Positions 7,162 through 15,930 are shown, numbered from the stretch's first letter. The stretch is 40,709 bases of DNA from Bdellovibrionales bacterium (GCA_005801425.1 SYDY01000029.1:1-40709), one strand, 5' to 3'. The notes: generated by a model from the letters alone, not told the origin. Numbers and translations are program-made.

Positions 7162-8490
7162 TTGGAGAAACGCATGCAGCAATGCTTCATCAAGGGATAC
7201 TCATTTTTTCGTCGAACCGTATGTCCATTTCTGTTGATCACAGGATTACCAGGAACCGTTTTTGTCCTTTGGTTTACGGCAACACAACTGGGCGGATCAT
7301 TCACGATGTTGGCCGATCACTTTCGTGCGGTTGGATTTTTCCAAGCATTGCGCGGCATGATTGTGCCCCATTTTTTGGGTTCTCGTATTGCGTGGACGAT
7401 GTTTGCACTCTTTGTCACCGTGCAGTTATTCCTTCTGCGACTGATCCCAGGAGAGCGCATTGAAGGCCCTGTGAGCCCCAAGGGACATGTTCCCATATAC
7501 CGCGACAATGGTCTCGCATGCTTTGGCCTCACGATGTTTCTTTATCTTGGTGCAAGCGCGGGTCTGGGATTGTTCTCACCCGCACTGATTTTCGACCATT
7601 TTGCTGATCTCTTGGGCGTTCTCAATCTCGTGGCACTTTCTCTGTGCGTTGTATTGTACATCAAAGGGCGTATTGCCCCTTCAAGCCCGGATTTCAGCCA
7701 TACAGGCAATATCATTTTTGATTATTACTGGGGCACCGAATTGTATCCCCGCATTGCTGGATTTGATATCAAACAGGTCACCAACTGCAGAACGGGCATG
7801 ATGGGCTGGGCTGTTATCATCGTAAGCTTCGCTGCCAAACAAAAAGAACTTGGTGGTCTTACCGATGCCATGTGTGTCAGCGTTGCCTTGCAGCTTATTT
7901 ACATTGCCAAGTTTTTTTGGTGGGAGCGCGGTTATTTTCGTTCGCTCGATATCATGCACGATCGTGCCGGTTTTTATATCTGCTGGGGTTGTCTTGTGTG
8001 GATACCTGTCTTTTACACGATTCACACTTTGTATCAGGTAAAACAGCCCAATCATCTTGGAACACCTCTTGCCATTGCTATCTTTCTCATGGGCGCTGTT
8101 GCAATTTTCATCAATACCCAAGCGGATGCGCAACGTATGCGTGTGCGTGCCACGGGCGGCAATACGTTGGTTGCTGGAAAAGCGCCTGTGCTGGTGCGTG
8201 CTCACTACACCACTGCGGATGGACAACAGCGTGAAAGTATTTTGCTCGCATCGGGTTGGTGGGGGGTCTCTCGGCACTTTCACTACGTGCCTGAAATTTT
8301 AGCTGCGCTTGCGTGGAGCATTCCGGCGGGAACATCGCACCTCATGCCCTATTTGTATGTTCTTTTTTTAGCGGTATTACTGTTTGATCGTGCATTTCGC
8401 GACGATAAACGATGTGCCGCCAAATACGGCAAAGACTGGGATGTTTACAAAGCCAAAGTTCCGTGGAAGTTCATTCCAGGAATTATGTAA
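7162..8490 (+). CDS. Sterol delta-7 reductase (DHCR7/DWF5 family)
   Basis: This is a 442-residue polytopic membrane protein of the ERG4/ERG24/DHCR7 sterol reductase family. The family uses NADPH to reduce a ring or side-chain double bond; the DHCR7 branch reduces the C7-C8 bond of delta-5,7 sterols. Both family signatures are visible: GNIIFDYYWGTELYPRI at about 182-198, and near the C-terminus DRAFRDDKRCAAKYGKDW. Stretches such as HDRAGFYICWGCLVW and LLASGWWGVSRHFHYVPEI recall plant delta-7 reductase more than the C14 or C24 enzymes (from memory of those sequences). The start is TTG 7162 after AAAGAGGAG, or ATG 7174 with GGAG 6 bp upstream. A likely eukaryote-derived gene, divergent from the Rieske operon. 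Confidence 0.92.
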   Translation: MEKRMQQCFIKGYSFFRRTVCPFLLITGLPGTVFVLWFTATQLGGSFTMLADHFRAVGFFQALRGMIVPHFLGSRIAWTMFALFVTVQLFLLRLIPGERIEGPVSPKGHVPIYRDNGLACFGLTMFLYLGASAGLGLFSPALIFDHFADLLGVLNLVALSLCVVLYIKGRIAPSSPDFSHTGNIIFDYYWGTELYPRIAGFDIKQVTNCRTGMMGWAVIIVSFAAKQKELGGLTDAMCVSVALQLIYIAKFFWWERGYFRSLDIMHDRAGFYICWGCLVWIPVFYTIHTLYQVKQPNHLGTPLAIAIFLMGAVAIFINTQADAQRMRVRATGGNTLVAGKAPVLVRAHYTTADGQQRESILLASGWWGVSRHFHYVPEILAALAWSIPAGTSHLMPYLYVLFLAVLLFDRAFRDDKRCAAKYGKDWDVYKAKVPWKFIPGIM

Positions 8491-8558
8491 CTGACCTTAC
8501 GCGGTCACACATCGAACAAGCTCCATATTCATGAAAATTGAATCGATTATCGTTCTTT

Positions 8559-8694
8559 CGCCATTGCGTGTGCAGTTTCCTCCCGCCTTCCACAAAAGCC
8601 ACGTGACGCGCATGATGTTTGGGATTTGATTGTTTTTTTTGATCGCGTCACAACGCTTTTGTGGAAGGCGGGAGGAAACTGCACACGGATGGCG
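8559..8694. repeat. MITE-like palindromic element, family B copy 1
   Basis: Two arms of about 51 bp are nearly perfect inverted copies, containing GTGTGCAGTTTCCTCCCGCC, CCACAAAAG and CACGTGACGCG, around a 33-base AT-rich loop (8611-8643). A second copy lies at 15931-16067. This copy fills the space between two convergent genes and could form a very stable RNA hairpin that ends transcription. An outer pair TTACGCGGT (8497-8505) and ACCGCGTAA (8728-8736) may mark a larger unit, but the second copy lacks it. No coding capacity is seen. Confidence 0.88.
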
Positions 8695-8741
8695 AGGCAG
8701 AGAGGTCCAGCGTGACAAACCAATTCCACCGCGTAATATCG

Positions 8742-10313
8742 TTATGTAACAAACTCATTTTCGCTTTTCGCAACCACGGCCGCAACCGCCAAATCGCCGG
8801 TGACATTGACCGTTGTTCGGAACATATCAAGCACCCGATCGGCGCCGATAATGATTGCGATGCCCTCAGCAGGGATGCCGATAGCTCCGAGCACCAAGGC
8901 AAGATTGATCACGCCGGATCCTGGAACACTGGCTGTGCCAATGGATGCGAGGGTTGCAGTAAGCACAATGGTCATCTGTGCATTAATCGAAAGATCCATA
9001 CCGAAGATTTGTGCAATGAACATGGCCGACACACCTTGATAAAGTGCCGTTCCATCCATGTTCACAGTGGCGCCGAGGGGCAATACGAAACTTGCAACAC
9101 TTTTGCTTATTTTCATATTTTCTTCAGCGCATTTGATGGTGACCGGAAGTGCTGCAGCCGACGATGACGTTGAAAATGCGATCAGTTGCGCGGGTCTAAT
9201 CTGTGCAAGAAATTGCCGAAGGCTCATCCTGGCACCAAAACGTACAAGGCCGCCATAAATCACGATGGTGTGAATCAGAAGCCCAGCACAGGTGACGAGG
9301 ATATAGACAAAGAGCGCTTTTAAAATTGAAAATCCACTGTTGGCAACCACATCGGCCATCAATGCGGCAACACCAAAGGGCGCAAGCGCCATGATCCACT
9401 GGATCATCGCAATCATCGCTTGTTGAATTTTATCGAAAACTTCGAGTGTTACAGCGCTTCCACCAATGCTTGCAAGTGCCACGCCAAGCATCACTGCAAA
9501 GACGATAATTTGTAACATGTGGCCGGAAGCCAGTGCATTGGCCGGATTGATGGGGATCATGTCGAGCAACATATCCGATGTGGACGGCAGCGATAAAACG
9601 CGGCTTACGTTGTCGGTCACCACACCATCAAATTGTGCTTGCAACATCGTTCTTGATTTTGCATCCACCACATGGCCTGGTTTGGCAATGCCTGCAATAA
9701 GCAATCCAATCACGATCGCAATGGCGGTTGTGAGAAGATAGAGTGCGATGGTTTTGCTTCCCATTCGGCCCAGACGACGTACGTCGCCCAAACTGGCAAC
9801 GCCAACCACCAGTGACGTAAACACCAGCGGAACGATTACCATCTTGATCAGACGCATAAACAAAGCGCCGATGGGGCGTAGCCAGTCTATAAAATGAAAG
9901 CCGGTACTGCTTAAGGGTTCAGGCCACGTGACCGTATCGCCATCTTCTAATGTTCGCACATCGGGCTTTAGCCAGACGTTGGCAGTGCCATGCAGATCGG
10001 CACCGAGGCGTTGTCGCAATGAACCATCGGCATCGAGGAGTACCAATTTTTCATCGACCGTGAGATGTACCGATTCCCAACCTTCCACGTTTTGTGTGGC
10101 AGCCGTGGGCAATGGACGCAAAAGTTCAATAGGATATTTGCTGGGGAGGTCTATTTCGCTTGCTGCTTCTGTGGGATTTAAACGCAGGTTTAAGCGTGAA
10201 CCGTCCGCGACAATATAGCTTGATTTTTCGAGCCACGGAGATCTTGGTCCCATGGCATAACCGAGGATCGCTCCGATAGTCATACCTATGAGAATTTTCG
10301 TATAAATTTTCAC
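8742..10313 (-). CDS. Glutamate/aspartate-type cation symporter (DAACS family) with inserted SH3-like domain
   Basis: The 523-residue protein is a sodium- or proton-coupled symporter of the GltP/DctA/EAAT family in the inner membrane. Family motifs are clear: the HP1 loop SSSAAALPVT, the sodium-site motif NMDGTALYQG, the HP2 region IGTASVPGSG, and DMFRTTVNVTGD, in which the Arg matches the residue that binds the side-chain carboxylate of acidic substrates. Unlike typical members of about 420 residues, it carries some 115 extra residues (about 23-137) between the first span and the second. Within these, RLNLRLNP and later GWESVHL resemble a bacterial SH3 domain. The insert would lie outside the cytoplasm and might bind cell wall or a ligand. 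Confidence 0.9.
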   Translation of the reverse strand: MKIYTKILIGMTIGAILGYAMGPRSPWLEKSSYIVADGSRLNLRLNPTEAASEIDLPSKYPIELLRPLPTAATQNVEGWESVHLTVDEKLVLLDADGSLRQRLGADLHGTANVWLKPDVRTLEDGDTVTWPEPLSSTGFHFIDWLRPIGALFMRLIKMVIVPLVFTSLVVGVASLGDVRRLGRMGSKTIALYLLTTAIAIVIGLLIAGIAKPGHVVDAKSRTMLQAQFDGVVTDNVSRVLSLPSTSDMLLDMIPINPANALASGHMLQIIVFAVMLGVALASIGGSAVTLEVFDKIQQAMIAMIQWIMALAPFGVAALMADVVANSGFSILKALFVYILVTCAGLLIHTIVIYGGLVRFGARMSLRQFLAQIRPAQLIAFSTSSSAAALPVTIKCAEENMKISKSVASFVLPLGATVNMDGTALYQGVSAMFIAQIFGMDLSINAQMTIVLTATLASIGTASVPGSGVINLALVLGAIGIPAEGIAIIIGADRVLDMFRTTVNVTGDLAVAAVVAKSENEFVT

Positions 10314-10478
10314 TTAGCAGATCTCCGGTTAAAATGGCAGATCGAAATCGTATTCACACCTGACACAGGCGGTCAATGTGGTTCGCCATCAGACAATAGA
10401 AGATATATATTGACCCAATCCCCAGGACGCTGCAACATCACAGAGCGTGAGCCTGCCCGTGCTGGAGGCATTCGATCA

Positions 10479-11690
10479 ATGTCCGTTGTTTCACTTTCGG
10501 GTGTTTTGCGTCCAAAACCTTTGAAGGGCAGCATTGATGTCCTTAAAACCATGGAATACCCACCCGACGATCCAAGACAGCAAAGACTTGTCAATATTCC
10601 TCGTATCAAGAGCATCACACGATCTGGGCAAGATCTTTGCATCATACGTGTAGACACACAACAAGGTCCCGGGGCGCTTGTACCGCAGAATGATCTTCGG
10701 CGTGGATACAATGGAAAAACAGATACGTTGGGAAGTATTTTTAATATCAGACGTGATGTGGCTGCACGCATTGCATGCCAAATGCCACTGCCGGGTGAAG
10801 AAAAATTGTCGGGCTTTATGGCACAGGCCTTTCGGGATGACGTGGGCGATGGTGCTATCATAGGACGAAGCAGCAAACCCTATGCGTTGGGGCATTGGTT
10901 GATCGTCGATGGCTTGGCATCAGAGTTTGATACCCTTGCCGAAGCACGGCGTGTACAGCAAAGTACCGGAAGCATGGATCCCGATTTTGTGGAGCGTCAG
11001 ATCAGGCCCACAAAACTCACACCGTCTGATCAATCCAACACGCTTAAACCCGAAAAGTTTGTGGATCTTCTGTCCAGATGTGAACCTGGTTATGTGATTG
11101 CTCAAAATTCGTGGGATGGCTCCTCGGTTCAAGCGCGTCGCCATTTTCATTTGTTTGAAAATTTACCTTTGCCTGTTTTTGATGCTCCTGTGCTTAACTC
11201 TGTTGTTTTAGATGATGGTGCTCGCATCGAAACGCTTAAGTATCCGCTTCCCGTGATTGCTATCTCGACATCATCGATTCATGTGATGACAGAACACCTC
11301 CAAAAGATTGCAAGCGAAACTGAAAAAATGGCCACCGATCTTATCGTGACCTTGGTGGGAACGTACGATGTACAAGGGATGCATGCATACGCGATCATCC
11401 ACCGAAGAACGGATTTTCGTGCCTGTGATTATCGCGAAATGAACGCTTGGCGCACGATACGCGAACGCTTAGACGGATCGTGGGAAAATTTGTTGGGTGG
11501 ACGTTCAGAAAGGCCCTGGGCGGGGTGGCTTGAATTATCTGGTGGTGTGCTTGCGCAAAGTGGTCATGCTGCCGAACGCATGACACCCGAAATTCACAGA
11601 CAAATCCTTAAAACGCTCGCACCGGATACAGCAATCGTTGGAAAGCTTTTGCATCGATGCGGACTCACTGAAATGCATCATACTTTCTGA
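10479..11690 (+). CDS. HIT/GalT-like nucleotidyl phosphorylase or hydrolase candidate
   Basis: The protein is 403 residues from the ATG that follows GGAGG by 11 bp; a TTG 69 bp upstream would extend it. It has no signal peptide. Elements in the right order for the HIT/GalT superfamily are visible: GPGALVPQNDL, then YALGHWLIVD, and a motif QARRHFHLF followed by ENLPLPVFDAP. In GDP-sugar phosphorylase-like and DUF4922-type proteins a similar GH strand precedes a histidine motif of this kind. The first His of the usual HxHxH is Arg here, so activity is uncertain. Its 3' end overlaps the converging nitroreductase gene by 13 bp. No pathway partner is recognisable nearby. Confidence 0.45.
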   Translation: MSVVSLSGVLRPKPLKGSIDVLKTMEYPPDDPRQQRLVNIPRIKSITRSGQDLCIIRVDTQQGPGALVPQNDLRRGYNGKTDTLGSIFNIRRDVAARIACQMPLPGEEKLSGFMAQAFRDDVGDGAIIGRSSKPYALGHWLIVDGLASEFDTLAEARRVQQSTGSMDPDFVERQIRPTKLTPSDQSNTLKPEKFVDLLSRCEPGYVIAQNSWDGSSVQARRHFHLFENLPLPVFDAPVLNSVVLDDGARIETLKYPLPVIAISTSSIHVMTEHLQKIASETEKMATDLIVTLVGTYDVQGMHAYAIIHRRTDFRACDYREMNAWRTIRERLDGSWENLLGGRSERPWAGWLELSGGVLAQSGHAAERMTPEIHRQILKTLAPDTAIVGKLLHRCGLTEMHHTF

Positions 11691-12259
11691 TTAAGCGCAT
11701 CACCGAAAATACTGGTAAACACATTGGTTTCAGCAGGTTTTCGTGAACGCTCCAAAGGCACGTCAGGTTCTGGGGCCTTGCCAATGGCGACCATGGTGAC
11801 GGGAGCGAAGCCTTCAGGGATCTCACAGACCTCACGCGCTCGCTTTTTATCAAAACCTGCCATGGCATGGGTAAAATGACCTATGGCCACGGCTTGCAAC
11901 GCCATATATCCAACGGCAATACCCACATCATGAACTGCCCAATCGTTGGGTAGACCGTTGAGGGTATAATCGTGCTTGGCCACGCATAGGATCAGAGCAC
12001 TGGCGCGGCAACACCACGCTTGATTGGCTTCTACAAGACAGGTGAGCAGACGTTCAAAATCTTCGCTGTCCTCACGATGGGCGACTAAAAATCGCCAAGG
12101 TTGTTCATTAAAGCAGGAAGGGGCCCAGCGCGCAGCTTCTAGGATTGACCAAAGATCTTCCTGAGAAATAGGCGTGATAATAAAATCCCGAGGACTTCGG
12201 CGACGGGCAATCAGTTCATGAACAGGATATTCGGTAGGGGCAAGTGAGTTGTGTGGCAT
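11678..12259 (-). CDS. Nitroreductase-family FMN flavoprotein
   Basis: The 193-residue protein has the pattern of a small NAD(P)H-dependent FMN reductase: the N-terminal FMN-phosphate motif ARRRSPRDF, then ILEAARWAPSCFNEQPWRF, and a middle helix VGIAVGYMALQAVAIG. The C-terminal part lacks the usual lengthy extension, giving a length near the low end for the family. The ATG at 12259 was chosen because GGAG precedes it by 9 bp; two upstream starts lack a binding site. Substrates of such enzymes range from nitroaromatics to quinones and flavins, and cannot be set here. Confidence 0.87.
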   Translation of the reverse strand: MPHNSLAPTEYPVHELIARRRSPRDFIITPISQEDLWSILEAARWAPSCFNEQPWRFLVAHREDSEDFERLLTCLVEANQAWCCRASALILCVAKHDYTLNGLPNDWAVHDVGIAVGYMALQAVAIGHFTHAMAGFDKKRAREVCEIPEGFAPVTMVAIGKAPEPDVPLERSRKPAETNVFTSIFGDALNQKV

Positions 12260-12360
12260 GGGGAAAATCTCCGGCATGACTGATAGCTGCTTTTTCTGCC
12301 TTGCGTCCACCCTTGCAGCACTTGGGGACTGCGGTTATCCTAGACGTTCGAGGTTGCAAC

Positions 12361-13281
12361 GTGACCATTCCTCTTATTTACGGCCTTCCAGCGTACGAAT
12401 TGCTTACATCCCAGGTGGCGCGCGGTCTGGGTGCCGACATCGGCCATCTCTCATGCAAAAATTTCCCGGATGGTGAACGCTATGTAAGGATCTTGGACGA
12501 TGTACGCGGTCGCAACGCCGTGATCATTGGCGGCACCATCGATGATCAAACCACGCTGACGTTGTACGATCTCGCGTATGCCTTGGTTAAATACGGTGTC
12601 CAACGTTTGATCATGGTGGTGCCCTACTTTGGGTATGGCACCATGGAGCGTGCGGTTCTACCGGGCGAAGTGGTCACCGCGAAAACCCGCGCACGATTGC
12701 TGTCGTCTATTCCCATCGCACGGCAAGGCAACAGCATTATTTTGGTCGATTTGCACAGCGAAGGTGTTGCCCATTATTTTGAAAATCATCTCACGTCCTT
12801 TCATGTGTCCGCACAATCGGTGGTTCTTGATTTGATCCGTGAATTTGGCGGGAAAGATTGTGTGGTGGCGAGTACCGATGCAGGCCGTGCCAAATGGGTG
12901 GAGCATTTGGCCAACCAATTGGGTACCGAAGCTGCATTTGTGCTTAAAAGACGCCTCTCCGGAAGCGAAACAGAAACCATCAGTACCAGCGCTCAGGTGC
13001 ATGGTCGCCATGTGGTGATTTACGATGACATGATTAGGTCAGGTAGCTCGTTGATTGGCGCAGCAAAAACATACCGTGAGGCGGGTGCCAAAACCGTGAG
13101 TGCAGTGGCAACCCATGGTGTTCTTGTTGGACAAAGTTTGCAACGAATTCTGGAGAGTGGCCAAATTGATCGCATCGGCGTGACCGATACGCACCCGGCC
13201 GCACTTGCACTGCAATCACCTCGCTTTGAAGTGCGAAGCATTGCGCCGGTGCTTATTGAGGCGCTTGGACGGCATCTTTAG
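12361..13281 (+). CDS. prs: Divergent ribose-phosphate pyrophosphokinase
   Basis: PRPP synthetase transfers pyrophosphate from ATP to ribose 5-phosphate, supplying nucleotide, His and Trp synthesis. The 306-residue protein (GTG start, GAGG 7 bp upstream) has FPDGERYVRILDDVRG, the DLHSEG metal-binding region, the catalytic-loop KRR, and the PRPP-binding loop VVIYDDMIRSGSS. It departs from the usual enzyme: DLHSxQxxGFF is DLHSEGVAHYF, and the ASxDxGG motif is ASTDAGRAKW. It therefore belongs to a divergent branch and may lack standard allosteric control. Its last 29 bp overlap the converging ATP-grasp gene. Whether it is the only PRPP synthetase of the cell cannot be judged here. Confidence 0.85.
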   Translation: MTIPLIYGLPAYELLTSQVARGLGADIGHLSCKNFPDGERYVRILDDVRGRNAVIIGGTIDDQTTLTLYDLAYALVKYGVQRLIMVVPYFGYGTMERAVLPGEVVTAKTRARLLSSIPIARQGNSIILVDLHSEGVAHYFENHLTSFHVSAQSVVLDLIREFGGKDCVVASTDAGRAKWVEHLANQLGTEAAFVLKRRLSGSETETISTSAQVHGRHVVIYDDMIRSGSSLIGAAKTYREAGAKTVSAVATHGVLVGQSLQRILESGQIDRIGVTDTHPAALALQSPRFEVRSIAPVLIEALGRHL

Positions 13282-14542
13282 GCCACATACCTACAGACAC
13301 GCCGAGGCCCGGTTTTTTGTTAAAACCAACGTTAAACATTTTTCCGTCCGAACAACGCATCCATGCATTGAGCGGTGCCATTTCTGCATCACCATCGCGT
13401 CGAACGAGAAGCACGCGAAGCTCGGTCCCTACGGGGCGGCTCTCTGGGCCTGCGGCTTGGATCCAGTGGGCGTATTCCACTTTTTGTTGGAGGCACCAAT
13501 CTTTGCGTTGATCTTCGGGGATCAATGAAATGGTTTGGGCTGTGGGATTAAGATCTACGCCTTGTCCGCTGAATGACAACAACGGTTTCAGAACATAACC
13601 GGATAAATCACCGGCCAGAAGATCTGGTTTTGCATCGCAAACCCGCAGAGTTTGGGGCACGCAAGATTTATCTTGGATGGAGGCCATGGATGCTTTGGCC
13701 CACAAGAACTGCTCTTCAGGACGCGGCCAAAATTCGGTATCAAGGGTTTTGATATCGAAGGGAAGCGGATCTTTCACATCGTCAGCGACGATGCGGTAGT
13801 AAACCCGTTTGACTTCAATAGGAGCGCCGTCCGCAGGATTGGGTCGATAGAGCTTGCGACCTACTTGGGTCAGGTCTTTGGCATCCACGACAGCAATGCC
13901 CAGTATTTTTTGGGTCGCATTGAATTCGGCATTGGTTTTTTGTTCGGCAATACGAACATCAACAAGCGCGCAATCTTCAACGGGATGGTCACCACAAATG
14001 CAATCACGCAGCAAACCGATATAGCTTTCATCACTCAAGTCGTTCGCGGTCCATCCCCACGTGGTTGGAAATCCATCAAGTCCTTTGAGTGTTTCTTGCA
14101 AGGCATGAAAGTGTGTCCAGTTTTGAAAATAATGATTGGGGCCTGCTTGCAGTTCAATCAAACGCAAATCGAGTTCACCCGCTGTGCGCGTGACTGCAAA
14201 ATCGACACACATCACGTGAGGAAGCGCTTGTACTGTGGTGTCAAAGGTTGGTGTTCTGTACGCGGGGGGAACATAGTCCACGAGTGCGGCAGGGGCCTTA
14301 CGTGCATGCAATGTAGAGGTAAGATCAAGTGCTGTTGAAAACGCTTTGTCACGGAGATCCGATGGGAGGAAAACAGGGTGTTCAGCAACACGCAGGCCCA
14401 TTTTGATGCAGTTTTTTTCAATGCCCGTCATGAGGTCTTGATACATGGCCGGTTGCCACACTGCCGCATATTGTTCTTGAAGGGCTTGGGCTTCTTGTGC
14501 TGTAAATTGCGTCGCATCGGAAACACGTGCGGTAGTAGACAT
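13253..14542 (-). CDS. ATP-grasp-like ligase of unknown substrate
   Basis: This is a 429-residue soluble protein. The C-terminal half carries an ATP-grasp pattern: YVLKPLLSFSGQGVDL (nucleotide-binding Lys and glycine-rich loop, about 315-330), then LQQKVEYAHW, GTELRVLLVRR, and a final GFNKKPGLGVSVGMWP. The N-terminal half has VDFAVTR and LDLRLIELQAGPNHYFQNW, which could form the acceptor part. The order resembles glutathionylspermidine-synthase-like or circularly permuted ATP-grasp proteins, which join a carboxylate to an amine. No substrate can be named. The ATG is preceded by GGAG about 10 bp upstream. It is followed by the patatin gene upstream on the same strand, only 28 bp away, so they may be cotranscribed. 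Confidence 0.55.
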   Translation of the reverse strand: MSTTARVSDATQFTAQEAQALQEQYAAVWQPAMYQDLMTGIEKNCIKMGLRVAEHPVFLPSDLRDKAFSTALDLTSTLHARKAPAALVDYVPPAYRTPTFDTTVQALPHVMCVDFAVTRTAGELDLRLIELQAGPNHYFQNWTHFHALQETLKGLDGFPTTWGWTANDLSDESYIGLLRDCICGDHPVEDCALVDVRIAEQKTNAEFNATQKILGIAVVDAKDLTQVGRKLYRPNPADGAPIEVKRVYYRIVADDVKDPLPFDIKTLDTEFWPRPEEQFLWAKASMASIQDKSCVPQTLRVCDAKPDLLAGDLSGYVLKPLLSFSGQGVDLNPTAQTISLIPEDQRKDWCLQQKVEYAHWIQAAGPESRPVGTELRVLLVRRDGDAEMAPLNAWMRCSDGKMFNVGFNKKPGLGVSVGMWPKDAVQAPQ

Positions 14543-14570
14543 ATTTATTGAACTCCAGATAACAAATAAA

Positions 14571-15788
14571 TCATCTCATAAGATATTTGTCCATATTCTG
14601 CAATGTCGTATCCATATTTTGCTCGATCATCATGAGCCCACTTCGACGCAAAGAAAGTTCAACGAGTCGGTCGGCAAGCTGTTGGAGCTCTTCACGATGG
14701 GCCTTGTAGTAGGTTTCCCACACTGAAATAAGATAGATGATTTGTTCCGGTGTATAATCGTCCATGGCACTGTGCTGTTGATCAATCGAAAATTCAATGC
14801 GTTCATAATTGTTGTTGGCATCAAGAATGGCTTGCAATACGAGATCGGTACTTTGACGTCGCATTTCCATGGCGCCCTCGATTGAAACACCGAGCAGCTT
14901 GGCAAGCCCACCTGTTTCTATGCCAGTGGGTGGTGGTGTCACATAGGTGCCTGTTCCGACAGAAACAACCAATGGATCGGGCATACCGGGAAAAATCTGC
15001 TTGGCTGCGGCATAACCATGATCGGCTGGGTTGTTTGCAAATAGTGCGCCATCCATGGTGACGGTGTGCGATGCTTGAGACGGGGCTTCACCCAAAATAA
15101 AATACGTGGGTGCATTGGATGATGCAGCGGTCGCGTCGACGACAAGTGTGTTAGGTTCTGTTGTTTTCCGGTACACATGGGCTTCATAGCCGTTAGCATC
15201 TGACCACCAGCCGGATGTGATGATCAGATCATCGGCCAAGGCAGCACCGAGTGTGATCTCGCCAAAATACATGCTCAGCAATTCGTTTTTAAGCGAATCT
15301 TCGTAGATGGGATGTTCGATCCCATCCAGGCTTTTCCAATGATTGAGCTCAGGATCTGGAAATATTTGGGCTGCGTCTTCCAAATAAAATTTGAGTAAAT
15401 CGGAAGCGCGATAGAGTGGTTTTCCTGTTTGAGGATTTGCGGCAGTGAGTGCGCCCGCAATGATTGATCCGGTGGATGTTCCAGAAAAAATATTGAACAA
15501 CTGTGATGTATGCATGCCTGTAAGGGCTTCAAGCTTTTCGAGAAATAAGACTTCAAGCAAACCACGCTCTCCACCGCCATCCAAAGAGAGGACGGCATTT
15601 TGCTGCGTGTTTTGTTCAAACAACAGATCATCGATCATGCTTTTCAGTCGAGCGTTTTCATGGCGAAGACGTTGGTTGCGTTTTTGAAGTTGCGCAATTT
15701 TTCGATGCAACGCGACTGTGGTGGCTTGGGGCGGAGAATAAGGGATCTCAGCAATACTTAAGGATAATAACAACGCGAGACACTGCAC
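14571..15788 (-). CDS. Exported patatin-like phospholipase
   Basis: The 405-residue protein begins with a short hydrophobic signal-like segment (CLALLLSLSIAEI), then a coiled-coil stretch at about 27-56 rich in Leu, Arg and Gln, and a patatin domain from about 65. The catalytic features are complete: oxyanion motif DGGGERG (70-76), nucleophile Ser105 in GTSTG, and catalytic Asp246 in MDGALFANNP. Patatins are Ser-Asp dyad acyl hydrolases that release fatty acids from membrane lipids. Export and the coiled coil suggest action outside the cytoplasm, possibly on host or prey membranes, which is inference. The GTG start has only a weak purine-rich site before it. Confidence 0.85.
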   Translation of the reverse strand: MQCLALLLSLSIAEIPYSPPQATTVALHRKIAQLQKRNQRLRHENARLKSMIDDLLFEQNTQQNAVLSLDGGGERGLLEVLFLEKLEALTGMHTSQLFNIFSGTSTGSIIAGALTAANPQTGKPLYRASDLLKFYLEDAAQIFPDPELNHWKSLDGIEHPIYEDSLKNELLSMYFGEITLGAALADDLIITSGWWSDANGYEAHVYRKTTEPNTLVVDATAASSNAPTYFILGEAPSQASHTVTMDGALFANNPADHGYAAAKQIFPGMPDPLVVSVGTGTYVTPPPTGIETGGLAKLLGVSIEGAMEMRRQSTDLVLQAILDANNNYERIEFSIDQQHSAMDDYTPEQIIYLISVWETYYKAHREELQQLADRLVELSLRRSGLMMIEQNMDTTLQNMDKYLMR

Positions 15789-15930
15789 GGGAATACCCCA
15801 CCCATCCCGCGGCTCATGGCTTTGTGTAACTTAATCGTACGTATGAAAAACAGCAATACTATAAAAACGGACGTCATTCTTGGAGTAGCAGGCCCCTGTG
15901 CAGGGCCATCGCATCTTATTCTTTGTTTGT

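Noticed and set aside
7048-7182. N-terminal extension of the Rieske gene to 7182
   Set aside because: The extra 45 codons do not resemble the family, would overlap the start of the divergent reductase, and an AAAGGGG site precedes the ATG at 7047.
7681-8283. 200-codon antisense frame inside the sterol reductase gene
   Set aside because: It is a shadow of a confidently recognised gene with no family features or binding site of its own.
7162-8490. C14 or C24 sterol reductase assignment
   Set aside because: The segments recalled from plant and human delta-7 reductases match more closely along the whole length, though all belong to one family and only a tree can settle it.
13652-14338. Long open frame opposite the ATP-grasp gene
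   Set aside because: It has Cys/His-rich random-looking composition and lies opposite a gene with clear motifs.
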